Positions 33,574-41,644 of a DNA stretch of 64,000 bases are shown here, in pieces (position 1 is the first letter of the stretch; every line of letters starts with the position of its first letter). A program made the translations under genes and the position numbers. The stretch covers positions 806,001 through 870,000 of the forward strand of contig NZ_JANLCM010000001.1 in NCBI RefSeq assembly GCF_024979235.1, written 5' to 3'. The notes under the pieces are model-generated. The model made no database searches, had not been told where the DNA came from, and was given only the letters and a program-made list of their open reading frames with translations. Source of the DNA: Herbiconiux aconitum. GTDB taxonomy: Bacteria; Actinomycetota; Actinomycetes; Actinomycetales; Microbacteriaceae.

Positions 33574-36219
33574 TCAGCCTTCCAGCAACCCGCGCTCCGC
33601 AGCGGCGACCAGCGCCTCCTCCCGTGAGGCGACGCCGAGCTTGCGGTAGAGGCTGCGCAGCTGGCTCTTCACCGTGTTGATCGACACGAACAGCGCCGAC
33701 GCGATCTCGGCCGTGCTGCCGGTCTCGACGAGGTGGTGCAGCACCGTCGCCTCGCGATCGGTGAGCCGCGTGCGCGCGAGCACCGAGGGCAGGAACGACC
33801 GCTGCCCGGCGACCGAATCGAAGAAGGAGACACTCGACACCAGCTCGTGCGCGCGGGCATTCGCGGCCAACGCCTCACGGTCGACGTCCGGGATGAACAC
33901 GATGTCGAACCGCAGGTCGCGATCGAGGATGAGCGCCACCGTCTCGTCGGTGACGTCGGCCGCCAGGTCGACGTTGCCGAGACGGAGCAGGGCCGCCGCC
34001 CGCACCAGGCTGTGGGCCACTTCGATGTGCCGGCTCATCCAGCCGCGCTGCCGCACACCGTTCAGCAGTCGCAGGGCCTCAGCGGGGTCGTCGCCGAGCA
34101 GTGCTGTCAGAGCACGCACCAGGATGACGGCGGGTGCCTCCGCGGGCTGGCCTGCGAGCACCGCCTCTGCTCGCGCCGGCCGACCGGAGGCGAGGTATTC
34201 GACGGCGAGCAGCGCCGACAGCCACTCACCGATCACGCGGGGGATCTCGCTGCCCGTTCCGCGCTCGAGCGCCACCTGCAGCTCGACACTCCCGGCCCGA
34301 TGCCGGTGCGTCGCGAGGTCGATGAGCGCCTGCAACAGCAGGAAGGCTCCCCGATGCTCGCTACCCGGCAGGTACCGCTCGACGGCATCGACGTGGGCCT
34401 GTGCCGCGGTGGGATCGAATCGCTCGAGGGCCTCGAAGCCCTGGGCCAGCCGATAGAGGGCACCCGGATGCCCCGTCCGCCAGCCCTCGGGCCAGTCCAT
34501 CCGATTCAGGCGCGAGATGGGTTCGCGCGCCTCCACCATCTCGCCACTCAAGGCGAGGGTGCCGGCGATCAACGACAACGGGCGCAGGCGGGCGCGCAGC
34601 TCGGGCACCTGCATGCTCGCACTGTAGGCGGCACGGAAGGCTTCGAGGGCGCGATCGGGTCGTCCGGCGTAGAGCAGCGAGACGCCGGCGTGGGCGAGCA
34701 GATGGTAGGCGTTGCGTTCCAGGGCATCGCGATCGGCGGGCGCGAGCTCCTCGAAGATCTGGAGGGCGTTCTCCCCCGACTTGCCGGCCTGCTCGAACCG
34801 GCCGCTCAAGCGATAGGCGGCGCTCTCGCCGGCCACCAGCACGAAGCGTTCAGCCGAGTCGGTCTTGCTCGCCCGCACCCGGGAGGCAGCGATCGCGAGC
34901 GTGAAGAGCTCGATCGCGCGCATCCGGTTGTCACCGAGCGCGTCGTAGCCGAGGCCGAGCACCATGGCCAGGAGCGGATAGTGCCGGATGGAGCGCAGCG
35001 GAACCCCGCGCAGCACACCGACCGCCTCGATGAGGTGCACCTCGAGCAACTGCGCCCACCACTCGAGCGCGATGCGGGACGCGAATTCGAGGTCGCCGGC
35101 CTCGACGGCGTTCGACAGCGCCACGAAGGCCAGCCCTTGCGAACGCGCCCAGGCCGCATAGCGACGGCGCAGCACCGGCACCTGTTCGGGCAGTTGCGCC
35201 ACGAGTTCGCCGTAGAGCGCCGACCGCACCACGCCCGAGAATCGGAAGACCAGACCCTCGGGCCCGCTCGACCAGAGGCCCAGGCCGTTCGACTCGGCTT
35301 GGTTCAGGTACTCCTCGGCGTGCTCTTCGCCGGTGAGGTCGCGGGCCAGGCCGACGCTGACCCCCTCGGGCACGGAGACCTTGAGCAGGAACGAGCGCAC
35401 CCGCTCGTCGGGCGCGACGTGGGCCACCGTTTCGGCGATGTAGGCGACCACGGCATCCGGAACCCGCACATCGCGCGGCTCGAGGATGCGTCCCTCGCTC
35501 ACGAGCGTCGTGGCCGCCGCGCGCACCGGCAGGGCGAGCCCGTCGGTGGCGTGCTGCACGGCGGCGACGACCTCCGGCGACGCGGTGGTGCCGGCGCTGA
35601 CGAACAGTTCCGCCACCTCCTGGTCGCTGAACCGCAACGCCGCCGGCCCCACGATCTCGGTGTCGACCCGCAACGACAGCAACGCGGCATCCAACCCGGC
35701 CATCGACCGTGTGGCGAGAGTCACGCGCACGTCGTGGCAGTGCTCGAGCACGTCGAGCAGGTCGAGGTGCACGTCGCTGTCGTCGACACGCTCGTAGTTG
35801 TCGATGACGAGATGGATGCCGTCGGGCAGCCGCGAGAAGGCCCGCACCAGCGTGGCGCGCGGGTCGTCGGAGCGGCTGAGCGACGCCACCAGGTTCGCGA
35901 GCGTGGAGTCGTCGGTCTCGATGCCGGAGTCGATCACGGCGTCGACGACATCGCGCCAGAAGGAGAGCCGGGTGGAGGGTTGACGTCGGAGCGACACCCA
36001 TTGACCGGGGCGGTCGGATGCCGATCGAGTGCGCGCCCACTCGGCCATCAGAACGGTCTTGCCCGCGCCTCCCACCCCCCGCACGATGGTGAGCGGCGCA
36101 TCCGAGTCGAGTCGTCGCACCAGTCGCGGCCGGTCGACCAGCTGCCGGGGCAGTCGAGGCGCACCGGCGAAACCGGGTCGGCGACGACTCGTCGTCGCGC
36201 CCTCATCGACTTCCCTCAC
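33574..36219 (-). CDS. MalT-like LuxR-family ATP-dependent regulator (LAL type)
   Basis: This is a large regulator of 881 residues. An N-terminal STAND-type NTPase has Walker A VRGVGGAGKTVLMAEWA (about 46-62) and Walker B-like GIHLVIDNYERV. A long helical TPR-like region runs from about 380 to 780, and a C-terminal LuxR HTH (LTDREATVLHHLVETGSTAE then VSINTVKSQLRSLYRKLGV) lies at about 810-870. This architecture matches MalT/LAL activators that oligomerise with ATP and an inducer. The start is GTG. The inducer is unknown. The adjacent CWB2 gene is a plausible target because it lies directly downstream in the same orientation. Confidence 0.92.
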   Translation of the reverse strand: MREVDEGATTSRRRPGFAGAPRLPRQLVDRPRLVRRLDSDAPLTIVRGVGGAGKTVLMAEWARTRSASDRPGQWVSLRRQPSTRLSFWRDVVDAVIDSGIETDDSTLANLVASLSRSDDPRATLVRAFSRLPDGIHLVIDNYERVDDSDVHLDLLDVLEHCHDVRVTLATRSMAGLDAALLSLRVDTEIVGPAALRFSDQEVAELFVSAGTTASPEVVAAVQHATDGLALPVRAAATTLVSEGRILEPRDVRVPDAVVAYIAETVAHVAPDERVRSFLLKVSVPEGVSVGLARDLTGEEHAEEYLNQAESNGLGLWSSGPEGLVFRFSGVVRSALYGELVAQLPEQVPVLRRRYAAWARSQGLAFVALSNAVEAGDLEFASRIALEWWAQLLEVHLIEAVGVLRGVPLRSIRHYPLLAMVLGLGYDALGDNRMRAIELFTLAIAASRVRASKTDSAERFVLVAGESAAYRLSGRFEQAGKSGENALQIFEELAPADRDALERNAYHLLAHAGVSLLYAGRPDRALEAFRAAYSASMQVPELRARLRPLSLIAGTLALSGEMVEAREPISRLNRMDWPEGWRTGHPGALYRLAQGFEALERFDPTAAQAHVDAVERYLPGSEHRGAFLLLQALIDLATHRHRAGSVELQVALERGTGSEIPRVIGEWLSALLAVEYLASGRPARAEAVLAGQPAEAPAVILVRALTALLGDDPAEALRLLNGVRQRGWMSRHIEVAHSLVRAAALLRLGNVDLAADVTDETVALILDRDLRFDIVFIPDVDREALAANARAHELVSSVSFFDSVAGQRSFLPSVLARTRLTDREATVLHHLVETGSTAEIASALFVSINTVKSQLRSLYRKLGVASREEALVAAAERGLLEG

Positions 36220-36271
36220 GTCCCCACCTCGTGACTACTCTAGGGAATGCCGACGACAGGGGTGGATGGGC

Positions 36272-37894
36272 TCAGTTCACCCTGACGCTGACTGTGTCCC
36301 AGCCGGTCGCGCCGTCGGGAGCCGGAGGCGCCTTGTCCGAGGTCTGCGTGGCGCCGGAGCTGTCGGTCGCCCGCACCGCGATGGTGTGGGAGCCGGGCTT
36401 CGCGTCCCACTCGTAGACCCATTGCACCCAGGTGTCGATGTTCGCGGTGTCGGCCAGGCGGGCCTCGTTCCAGTCGGCGCCGTCGATCTGCACCTCCACC
36501 TTCTCGATGCCGGTGTGCTGCGCCCAGGCGACGCCCGCCACCGCCACGGTGCCGGCGGCGACCGATGCGCCGGCTTGCGGCACGTCGATGCGCGACTCGG
36601 TCTTGATCGGGCCGAGCGCCGACCAGCCACGCGGAATCCAGTAACCCTCCGCGTCGGCGAAGCGCGTGACCTTCAGCTCGATGACCCATTTGGTGGCGGA
36701 GACGTATCCGTAGAGCCCCGCGACCACCATCCGCACCGGGTAGCCGTGCTCCGTGGGCAGCGGTTCGCCGTTCATGCCGACGGCGAGGATGCCGACCCGC
36801 TCCGGGTCTTGCAGGACCTCGAGGGGGGTGCCGGCCGTGAAACCGTCGGTGCTCGTGGAGAGCACCATGTCGGCACCCGCGGTGGGCTTCGCCTGAGCCA
36901 AGAGCTCGCGGATCGGATACCCGAGCCAGACCGCATTGCCGATGAGGTTGCCGCCCACCTCGTTCGAGACGCAGGCCAGAGTCACGACGTGCTCTTCGAG
37001 CGGGAGGGCGAGCAGCTCGTCCCAGCTGAGTTCGATCTCCTGCTCCACCATGCCGGTGACCTTGATGCTCCAGCCCTCGGCCTCGACCTGAGGAACCTGC
37101 AGCGCGGTGTCGATGCGGTAGAAGCTGGCGTTGGGTGTGACGTACGGAACGAGGCCCTTCAGCCCGAGGTCGGCGCCGGCGGGGATCGCGGGAGCGGGCG
37201 TGGCAGGGGGCGGGAGCGTGATGGCGGCGCGCGCCGCGCTCACGGCGCTGGCCGCCGCGTTCATCGTGCGGGAGACGCCCCCCACCACGAGGGCGGCGAC
37301 GGCGGCGATGCCGGCGCGGATGAGGAAGCCGCGCCGGTCGACCGCTGCCTGGGCGCGGATTGGCGCCTGCACGGGCGGAGTCGGCGAAGTCTGCGACGCC
37401 TGTGAGGTCTGTGAGGTCTGCGACGCCTGCGAGATCTGCGACGTCTGCGACGTCTGCGAAGCCTGCCAGCGGCGCAATCGCCCGATGAGCATCCGGAGCA
37501 CCAGCACGCCCACGATCATGCCGATGACGGTCGGGATGGCCGAGAGCCCGCTTGCGCCGGCCCGCGTGGTGACCGCCAGCACGGCCACGCCGGACACCAC
37601 GATCAGGAGCGCTGTTCCAAATGGTGGGCGGCGGAGTTCGAGCAGGCCGACGAGCCCGGCGAGCACCAGCACCACGACGCCGAGGATGATGAGCAGAACG
37701 GCCTTGTCACCGGTGCCGAAGAGCTGGATGACCGTGTCTTTCACACCCGCGGGCGCGAGGTCGATGACGAAGGAGCCGACGGCGAACAGGGGGCTCGTCT
37801 CCGAGCCCGCGAACAGGGCGATCAGTTCGGCGGTCGCGAGCTCCGTCCCTGCGGCGACCACTCCCGACGCCGCGGCCCACAGTCTTGGTCGCAT
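36272..37894 (-). CDS. Membrane-anchored molybdopterin-dependent oxidoreductase (sulfite-oxidase fold)
   Basis: It has 540 residues. Four helices in the first 140 residues are followed by a tandem-repeat linker of Gln-Ala/Thr-Ser triplets (about 145-172). A twin-arginine-like segment, VDRRGFLIRAGIAAVAALVV (Arg187-Arg188), leads into an outward molybdopterin domain. The Mo-binding Cys lies in VTLACVSNEVGG (Cys308), followed by WLGYPIRELL, GYPVRMVVAGLYGYVSATKW and the C-terminal Mo-co dimerisation domain (about 430-540). It is an extracytoplasmic oxidoreductase of unknown substrate; sulfite oxidase and YedY-like methionine-sulfoxide reductase are the closest functional models. Confidence 0.88.
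   Translation of the reverse strand: MRPRLWAAASGVVAAGTELATAELIALFAGSETSPLFAVGSFVIDLAPAGVKDTVIQLFGTGDKAVLLIILGVVVLVLAGLVGLLELRRPPFGTALLIVVSGVAVLAVTTRAGASGLSAIPTVIGMIVGVLVLRMLIGRLRRWQASQTSQTSQISQASQTSQTSQASQTSPTPPVQAPIRAQAAVDRRGFLIRAGIAAVAALVVGGVSRTMNAAASAVSAARAAITLPPPATPAPAIPAGADLGLKGLVPYVTPNASFYRIDTALQVPQVEAEGWSIKVTGMVEQEIELSWDELLALPLEEHVVTLACVSNEVGGNLIGNAVWLGYPIRELLAQAKPTAGADMVLSTSTDGFTAGTPLEVLQDPERVGILAVGMNGEPLPTEHGYPVRMVVAGLYGYVSATKWVIELKVTRFADAEGYWIPRGWSALGPIKTESRIDVPQAGASVAAGTVAVAGVAWAQHTGIEKVEVQIDGADWNEARLADTANIDTWVQWVYEWDAKPGSHTIAVRATDSSGATQTSDKAPPAPDGATGWDTVSVRVN
37389..37469 (-). repeat. 9-bp tandem repeat in the molybdoenzyme linker
   Basis: Nine consecutive 9-nt units close to GTCTGCGAC or GCCTGCGAG are translated as repeated Gln-Thr/Ala-Ser. 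They join the membrane bundle to the twin-arginine segment. Copy-number change would alter linker length without a frameshift. Confidence 0.8.
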
Positions 37895-37960
37895 GCCTCA
37901 TCTTAGGAACGCGCGGCTGTGCGCGGGCTGCGCATACGGAGCGTTGTACGCGGCGGTCGT

Positions 37961-38030
37961 CGTTTCGGGAGGAGCTGCGACGAACGAAGCACGCAGAGGG
38001 CCTTCGTTACGTGCACCTCCTCCCGAAGCG
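37961..38030 (+). repeat. Family B hairpin module, copy B1 (70 nt)
   Basis: The outer arms are TTCGGGAGGAG (37964-37974) and CTCCTCCCGAA (38017-38027). The inner arms are AACGAAG (offset 23) and CTTCGTT (offset 42). It lies between two minus-strand genes, directly after the DUF3054 stop. Confidence 0.85.
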
Positions 38031-38034
38031 GAGG

Positions 38035-38448
38035 CTAGCGGCGACGGATGCGACGCACCAGCACCGCGACGGCACGCCAGCCCACGAGGAAGACACCGAG
38101 CACCACGGCGGTGACGATGACGAAGCTCCACTGCACGCCCTGCCCCGAGAGGATGCGCAGCAGCATTCCGGCGACCACGGCGGCACCCCAGACCACGACG
38201 CCGGTGGGCACCAGGCGGAGCGGCGCCCGCCAGGCGAGCGACGCGACCCAGCCGATCGCGGCGCCCGCGAAGAAGGGCCAGAGGGTGGTGAGGAAGCCGA
38301 CGATCGCGGAATCCTCGTCGTGGCTCTGCCTCCCGATCGCCACGAACAGCACGATGAGAGCCGCGTCGAGAACGATGGCAAGCACGACGGGAGCGGTGCC
38401 GGTGCGCCGCGCGCCTCCGGCCTGCGGGGACACGGATGCAGAACTCAC
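38035..38448 (-). CDS. DUF3054 family membrane protein
   Basis: This 137-residue membrane protein has four predicted helices at about 19-38 (APVVLAIVLDAALIVLFVAIG), 50-70, 80-98 and 106-127. The pattern LDAALIVLFVAIGRQSHDED followed by FLTTLWPFFAGAAIGW matches the DUF3054 family, common in actinobacteria and without known function. The start is GTG at 38448. It is transcribed toward the molybdoenzyme gene with module B1 between them. Confidence 0.85.
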   Translation of the reverse strand: MSSASVSPQAGGARRTGTAPVVLAIVLDAALIVLFVAIGRQSHDEDSAIVGFLTTLWPFFAGAAIGWVASLAWRAPLRLVPTGVVVWGAAVVAGMLLRILSGQGVQWSFVIVTAVVLGVFLVGWRAVAVLVRRIRRR

Positions 38449-38506
38449 CCGAGGATTCTAGGCGCCGCACCTGGCCCTTCGACGCCGATGCCCCGAAGAT
38501 GGAGAG

Positions 38507-38770
38507 GTGACCAACACCGAAATCACCATCCTGAACTACACCGTCAACGCGGATGTCTACGCTCGCTACGGCGCCGATTTCGACGCCGAGGCCGTGAACG
38601 ACGAGATCCTGCGCATCCTGAACGACGTCGCGCCCGCCGGTGTGACCATCGAGCGCAACGGCAAGGTGCTCGCCGAGGACTCGGCGATCGATGCGGCGCG
38701 TGAGTTCGACTGGACCGGAACGCTGAAGCGCATCGACCTCGACACCATCCTTGCCAAGCACGGAAGATGA
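38507..38770 (+). CDS. Small hypothetical protein (87 aa)
   Basis: This is a short acidic protein starting at GTG 38507, with GGAGAG immediately upstream. It contains ITILNYTVNADVYARYGADF, then VNDEILRILNDVAPAGVTIE, and ends IDLDTILAKHGR. There is no signal, helix bundle or motif that I recognise. Codon use is normal for the region and the opposite strand frames look like shadows. It stands alone between DUF3054 and the EamA exporter. Confidence 0.6.
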   Translation: MTNTEITILNYTVNADVYARYGADFDAEAVNDEILRILNDVAPAGVTIERNGKVLAEDSAIDAAREFDWTGTLKRIDLDTILAKHGR

Positions 38771-38868
38771 GCCCCGTCCGCGCCGCCAGCTCTGATTGAA
38801 GCTGCGCCACATCCTCGGTGTAGCAACGGTTGCTTGTGGGGCCGGAGTGAGCGCGCGAGGCTGAAGGC

Positions 38869-39795
38869 ATGCCCCTCCGCGATCGACTGCTTGCCGGACT
38901 CGTCGCGCTGCTCTGGGGCGTGAACTTCGTCGCCATCCACTTCTCGCTCGAGCAATACCCGCCGTTCTTCCTGGTGGGGCTGCGCTTTCTCGTGCTGGCG
39001 ATCCCCACCGTGCTGTTCGTGAAGTGGCCCGGGGTGAAGGTGCGCTGGCTGCTCGGTTACGGGCTGGGCTTCGGCATCCTGCAGTTCGCGTTCCTCTACG
39101 CAGGGCTCGCCGCCGGGATGCCGCCGGGGCTCGCCTCTCTCGTGCTGCAGGCATCCGCCCCGTTCACCGTGGTGATCGCGGCCGTCTGGCTGCGCGAGCG
39201 TCTGAGCCTGGTGCAGGGTGTCGGCATCCTCATCGCCGTCGCCGGGCTCGGCATCATCGCCGCGGAGCGGGCGGGGGCGTCGGCGTTGCTGCCGGTGATC
39301 CTCACGCTCTGCGGAGCGCTCGGCTGGGCATTCGGCAACGTGTGCAGCCGTCAGGCGAATCCGGTGAGCCCACTGGGGCTGACGCTGTGGATGTCGGTGG
39401 TGCCGCCGATTCCGATGATCGCCCTGTCGCTGCTGATCGAGGGGCCGGCCCGCATCGGCGCGTCCCTGGCGACGACATTCACGCTCGAGGCCCTGCCCGC
39501 GGTGCTCGGTCTGCTCTACACGGTGGTGCTCGGCACCATCGTGGGGTCGGGCATCTGGGTGACGCTGATGAAGCGCAATCCGTCGAGCCGGGTGGCGCCG
39601 TTCTCGATGCTCGTGCCGGTGGCGGGGTTCATCAGTGCGTGGTTGATCCTCGGCGAGGTGCCGACGGTCGGCGACCTGCTGGGTGGGGCGGTCGTGGTGG
39701 CGGGTGTTCTCGTGGCGACGCTGGTCTGGCGCCCCCGGTCGCGCATCCCGGCCGACGTGGAGCCGGAGGAGTCCCCCACCGCCACCGCGGGGTGA
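38869..39795 (+). CDS. EamA/DMT-family transporter
   Basis: This 308-residue inner-membrane exporter has ten predicted helices arranged as two EamA repeats (about 7-135 and 145-282). It has LVALLWGVNFVAIHFSLEQY near the start and ASAPFTVVIAAVWLRERLSL in the first repeat, as in the RhaT/YdcZ-like and cysteine/O-acetylserine exporter groups. It probably exports amino acids or related metabolites; the substrate cannot be read from sequence. It ends four bases before the convergent SpoU gene. Confidence 0.9.
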   Translation: MPLRDRLLAGLVALLWGVNFVAIHFSLEQYPPFFLVGLRFLVLAIPTVLFVKWPGVKVRWLLGYGLGFGILQFAFLYAGLAAGMPPGLASLVLQASAPFTVVIAAVWLRERLSLVQGVGILIAVAGLGIIAAERAGASALLPVILTLCGALGWAFGNVCSRQANPVSPLGLTLWMSVVPPIPMIALSLLIEGPARIGASLATTFTLEALPAVLGLLYTVVLGTIVGSGIWVTLMKRNPSSRVAPFSMLVPVAGFISAWLILGEVPTVGDLLGGAVVVAGVLVATLVWRPRSRIPADVEPEESPTATAG

Positions 39796-39799
39796 GGCA

Positions 39800-40447
39800 C
39801 TAGAAGGCGACGTGCTGGGTGATCCAGGCGTGCATCGCGACCGCCGCGGCCGCCGAGGCGTTGATCGAGCGGGTCGATCCGAACTGCGAGATCTCGACCA
39901 CCGCATCCGCCGCCGCCAGCGCCTCGGGCGAGAGGCCAGGGCCCTCCTGCCCGAACAGCAGCACGCAGCGCGACGGGAACACGAAGGTCTCGATGATGAC
40001 GCTTCCGGGCACGTTGTCGATGGCGACGATCGGCAGCCCGGCGTCGCGTGCGAAGGCGACGAACGATGCGACATCCGGATGATTCGACACGTGCTGGTAG
40101 CGGTCGGTCACCATCGCGCCGCGCTTGTTCCAGCGCTTGCGGCCGATGATGTGCACCGTGTCGGCCGCGAAGGCGTTGGCGCTGCGCACGATGGACCCGA
40201 TGTTGAGGTCGTGCTGCCAGTTCTCGATGGCCACGTGGAACGGATGCCGGTGCTCGTCGAGATCGGCCACGATCGCGTCCATGCGCCAGTAGCGGTAGCG
40301 ATCGATCACGTTGCGGGTGTCACCCCGGGCGAGGAGTTCGGGGTCGTACTGCGGCGCGTCCGGCAGCTCCCCCACCCACGGACCCACCCCGCCGGCGCTC
40401 AACTCGACGCTCGGGTTGGGCGGCGCGCCCCCGCTCTCATCGCTCAC
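39800..40447 (-). CDS. SpoU/TrmH-family RNA 2'-O-ribose methyltransferase
   Basis: This is a 215-residue SAM-dependent methyltransferase with the SPOUT trefoil knot. Motif 1 is NIGSIVRSANAFAADTVHII (about 81-100, with the catalytic-type Asn and Arg), motif 2 is VLLFGQEGPGLSPEAL (about 162-177) and motif 3 is RSINASAAAAVAMHAW (about 193-208). Members modify tRNA or rRNA ribose in the cytoplasm. The start is GTG at 40447. The exact RNA target is not determinable here. Confidence 0.92.
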   Translation of the reverse strand: MSDESGGAPPNPSVELSAGGVGPWVGELPDAPQYDPELLARGDTRNVIDRYRYWRMDAIVADLDEHRHPFHVAIENWQHDLNIGSIVRSANAFAADTVHIIGRKRWNKRGAMVTDRYQHVSNHPDVASFVAFARDAGLPIVAIDNVPGSVIIETFVFPSRCVLLFGQEGPGLSPEALAAADAVVEISQFGSTRSINASAAAAVAMHAWITQHVAF

Positions 40448-40494
40448 GCCCCCAGGCTATCGCCGCCCGGCGCGGGGAGCGCACCTCGCGAAGG

Positions 40495-41553
40495 TCAGAG
40501 CCAGCGGTTGCGCTTGAAGACCTTGTAGAGCACCACGGCCATCACCACCATGGCCGCCAAGGCGAGCGGATAGCCGAAGACCCAGTGCAACTCCGGCATG
40601 TGGTCGAAGTTCATGCCGTAGATGCCGGCGATCAGGCTCGGCGCGAACAGGATCGCCGCCCACGCCGAGATCTTCTTCACCTCGTCGCCCTGCTGGATGC
40701 TCGCCTCCGAGAGCTTGCGCGTGTCCTCCGCGAGGGTCAGGTTCGCCTCCGAGATGCGCCGCATCTCGTCGTTCTGCCGCTGGGTCGTGAGGGTGGAGTG
40801 CACCGTCAGGGCGTTCTGCAGGGTCGCGCGGAACGCATCCGCTTGCCCCACCACGGCGAGCACGTGATCGAGCACGTCGCGGAGCCCCCGCTGCACCTCG
40901 AGGTCGACCTGGTACTTCTCGGCCCCACGCAGCAGGGCTTCGAGCATGCCGGCGAGCGGATGCGCGGCCCGCTGGAACTCCATCACCTCACCGAGCAGGT
41001 CGTAGATGCGGCGCGAGACATCCGCCTCGCCGCCGAAGAGCTGCTTCTCGATCTCGTCGATGTCGTTCTGAAGGCCCGCCACCACGGGGCCGTACTCGTC
41101 GACCACCTCGTCGACGATCGCGTAGAGCACCGCCTCCGGGCCGAGCGCGAGGAGGTCGGGGTTCGCCTCGAGGCGATGCCGCACCGCGCCGAGGTTCGGC
41201 GATTCGGCGTGCCGCACCGTCACCACGAAGCCCGGTCCGATGAACACGTGCACCTCGCCGAACTCCACCTCCTCGGCGGCGTCGAGGTAACGGGCCGGCC
41301 GCAGCACCACGAAGAGGGTGTCGCCGTAGCGCTCGAGCTTGGCGCGCTGGTGACCGGTGAGGGCGTCTTCGACGGCGAGGTGGTGCAGGTCGAACTCGGT
41401 CTCGACCGAACGGATCTCGTCGGCATCCGGCCGGTAGAGCCCGATCCACGCCATACCGTGCAGGCGGTCCATCAGCTCGTAGGTCTCGTCGAGACTCTTC
41501 GGGTCGTCGGCACGGCGTCCGGTCACGTAGACCGCATTGTCGATGAGGGGCAT
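40495..41553 (-). CDS. corA: CorA-family Mg2+/Co2+ transporter
   Basis: This is a 352-residue pentameric divalent-metal channel. A large cytoplasmic alpha/beta domain precedes two C-terminal helices. The signature GMN lies in AGIYGMNFDHMPELHW (about 311-326), directly after the pore helix (ISAWAAILFAPSLIAG). The last helix ends with a basic KVFKRNRWL tail. ATG 41553 is preferred over an ATG 23 codons earlier, because the conserved N-terminus starts at MPLIDNAVYV. It lies next to the Nramp gene, giving a small metal-transport cluster. Confidence 0.93.
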   Translation of the reverse strand: MPLIDNAVYVTGRRADDPKSLDETYELMDRLHGMAWIGLYRPDADEIRSVETEFDLHHLAVEDALTGHQRAKLERYGDTLFVVLRPARYLDAAEEVEFGEVHVFIGPGFVVTVRHAESPNLGAVRHRLEANPDLLALGPEAVLYAIVDEVVDEYGPVVAGLQNDIDEIEKQLFGGEADVSRRIYDLLGEVMEFQRAAHPLAGMLEALLRGAEKYQVDLEVQRGLRDVLDHVLAVVGQADAFRATLQNALTVHSTLTTQRQNDEMRRISEANLTLAEDTRKLSEASIQQGDEVKKISAWAAILFAPSLIAGIYGMNFDHMPELHWVFGYPLALAAMVVMAVVLYKVFKRNRWL

Positions 41554-41644
41554 GGATGCAGACGATACGTCCAAGTGGTGAACGGACGGTGTCGGATGCG
41601 CTCGGGTGCGGCCGGTCCTCACGGAACCCTGACGGCGGGTGCCT

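Noticed and set aside
33733..36234. 833-codon plus-strand frame opposite the LuxR regulator
   Set aside because: It is an antisense shadow: repetitive Arg/Gln/His/Gly composition and no domain, while the minus strand has Walker A and LuxR HTH motifs.
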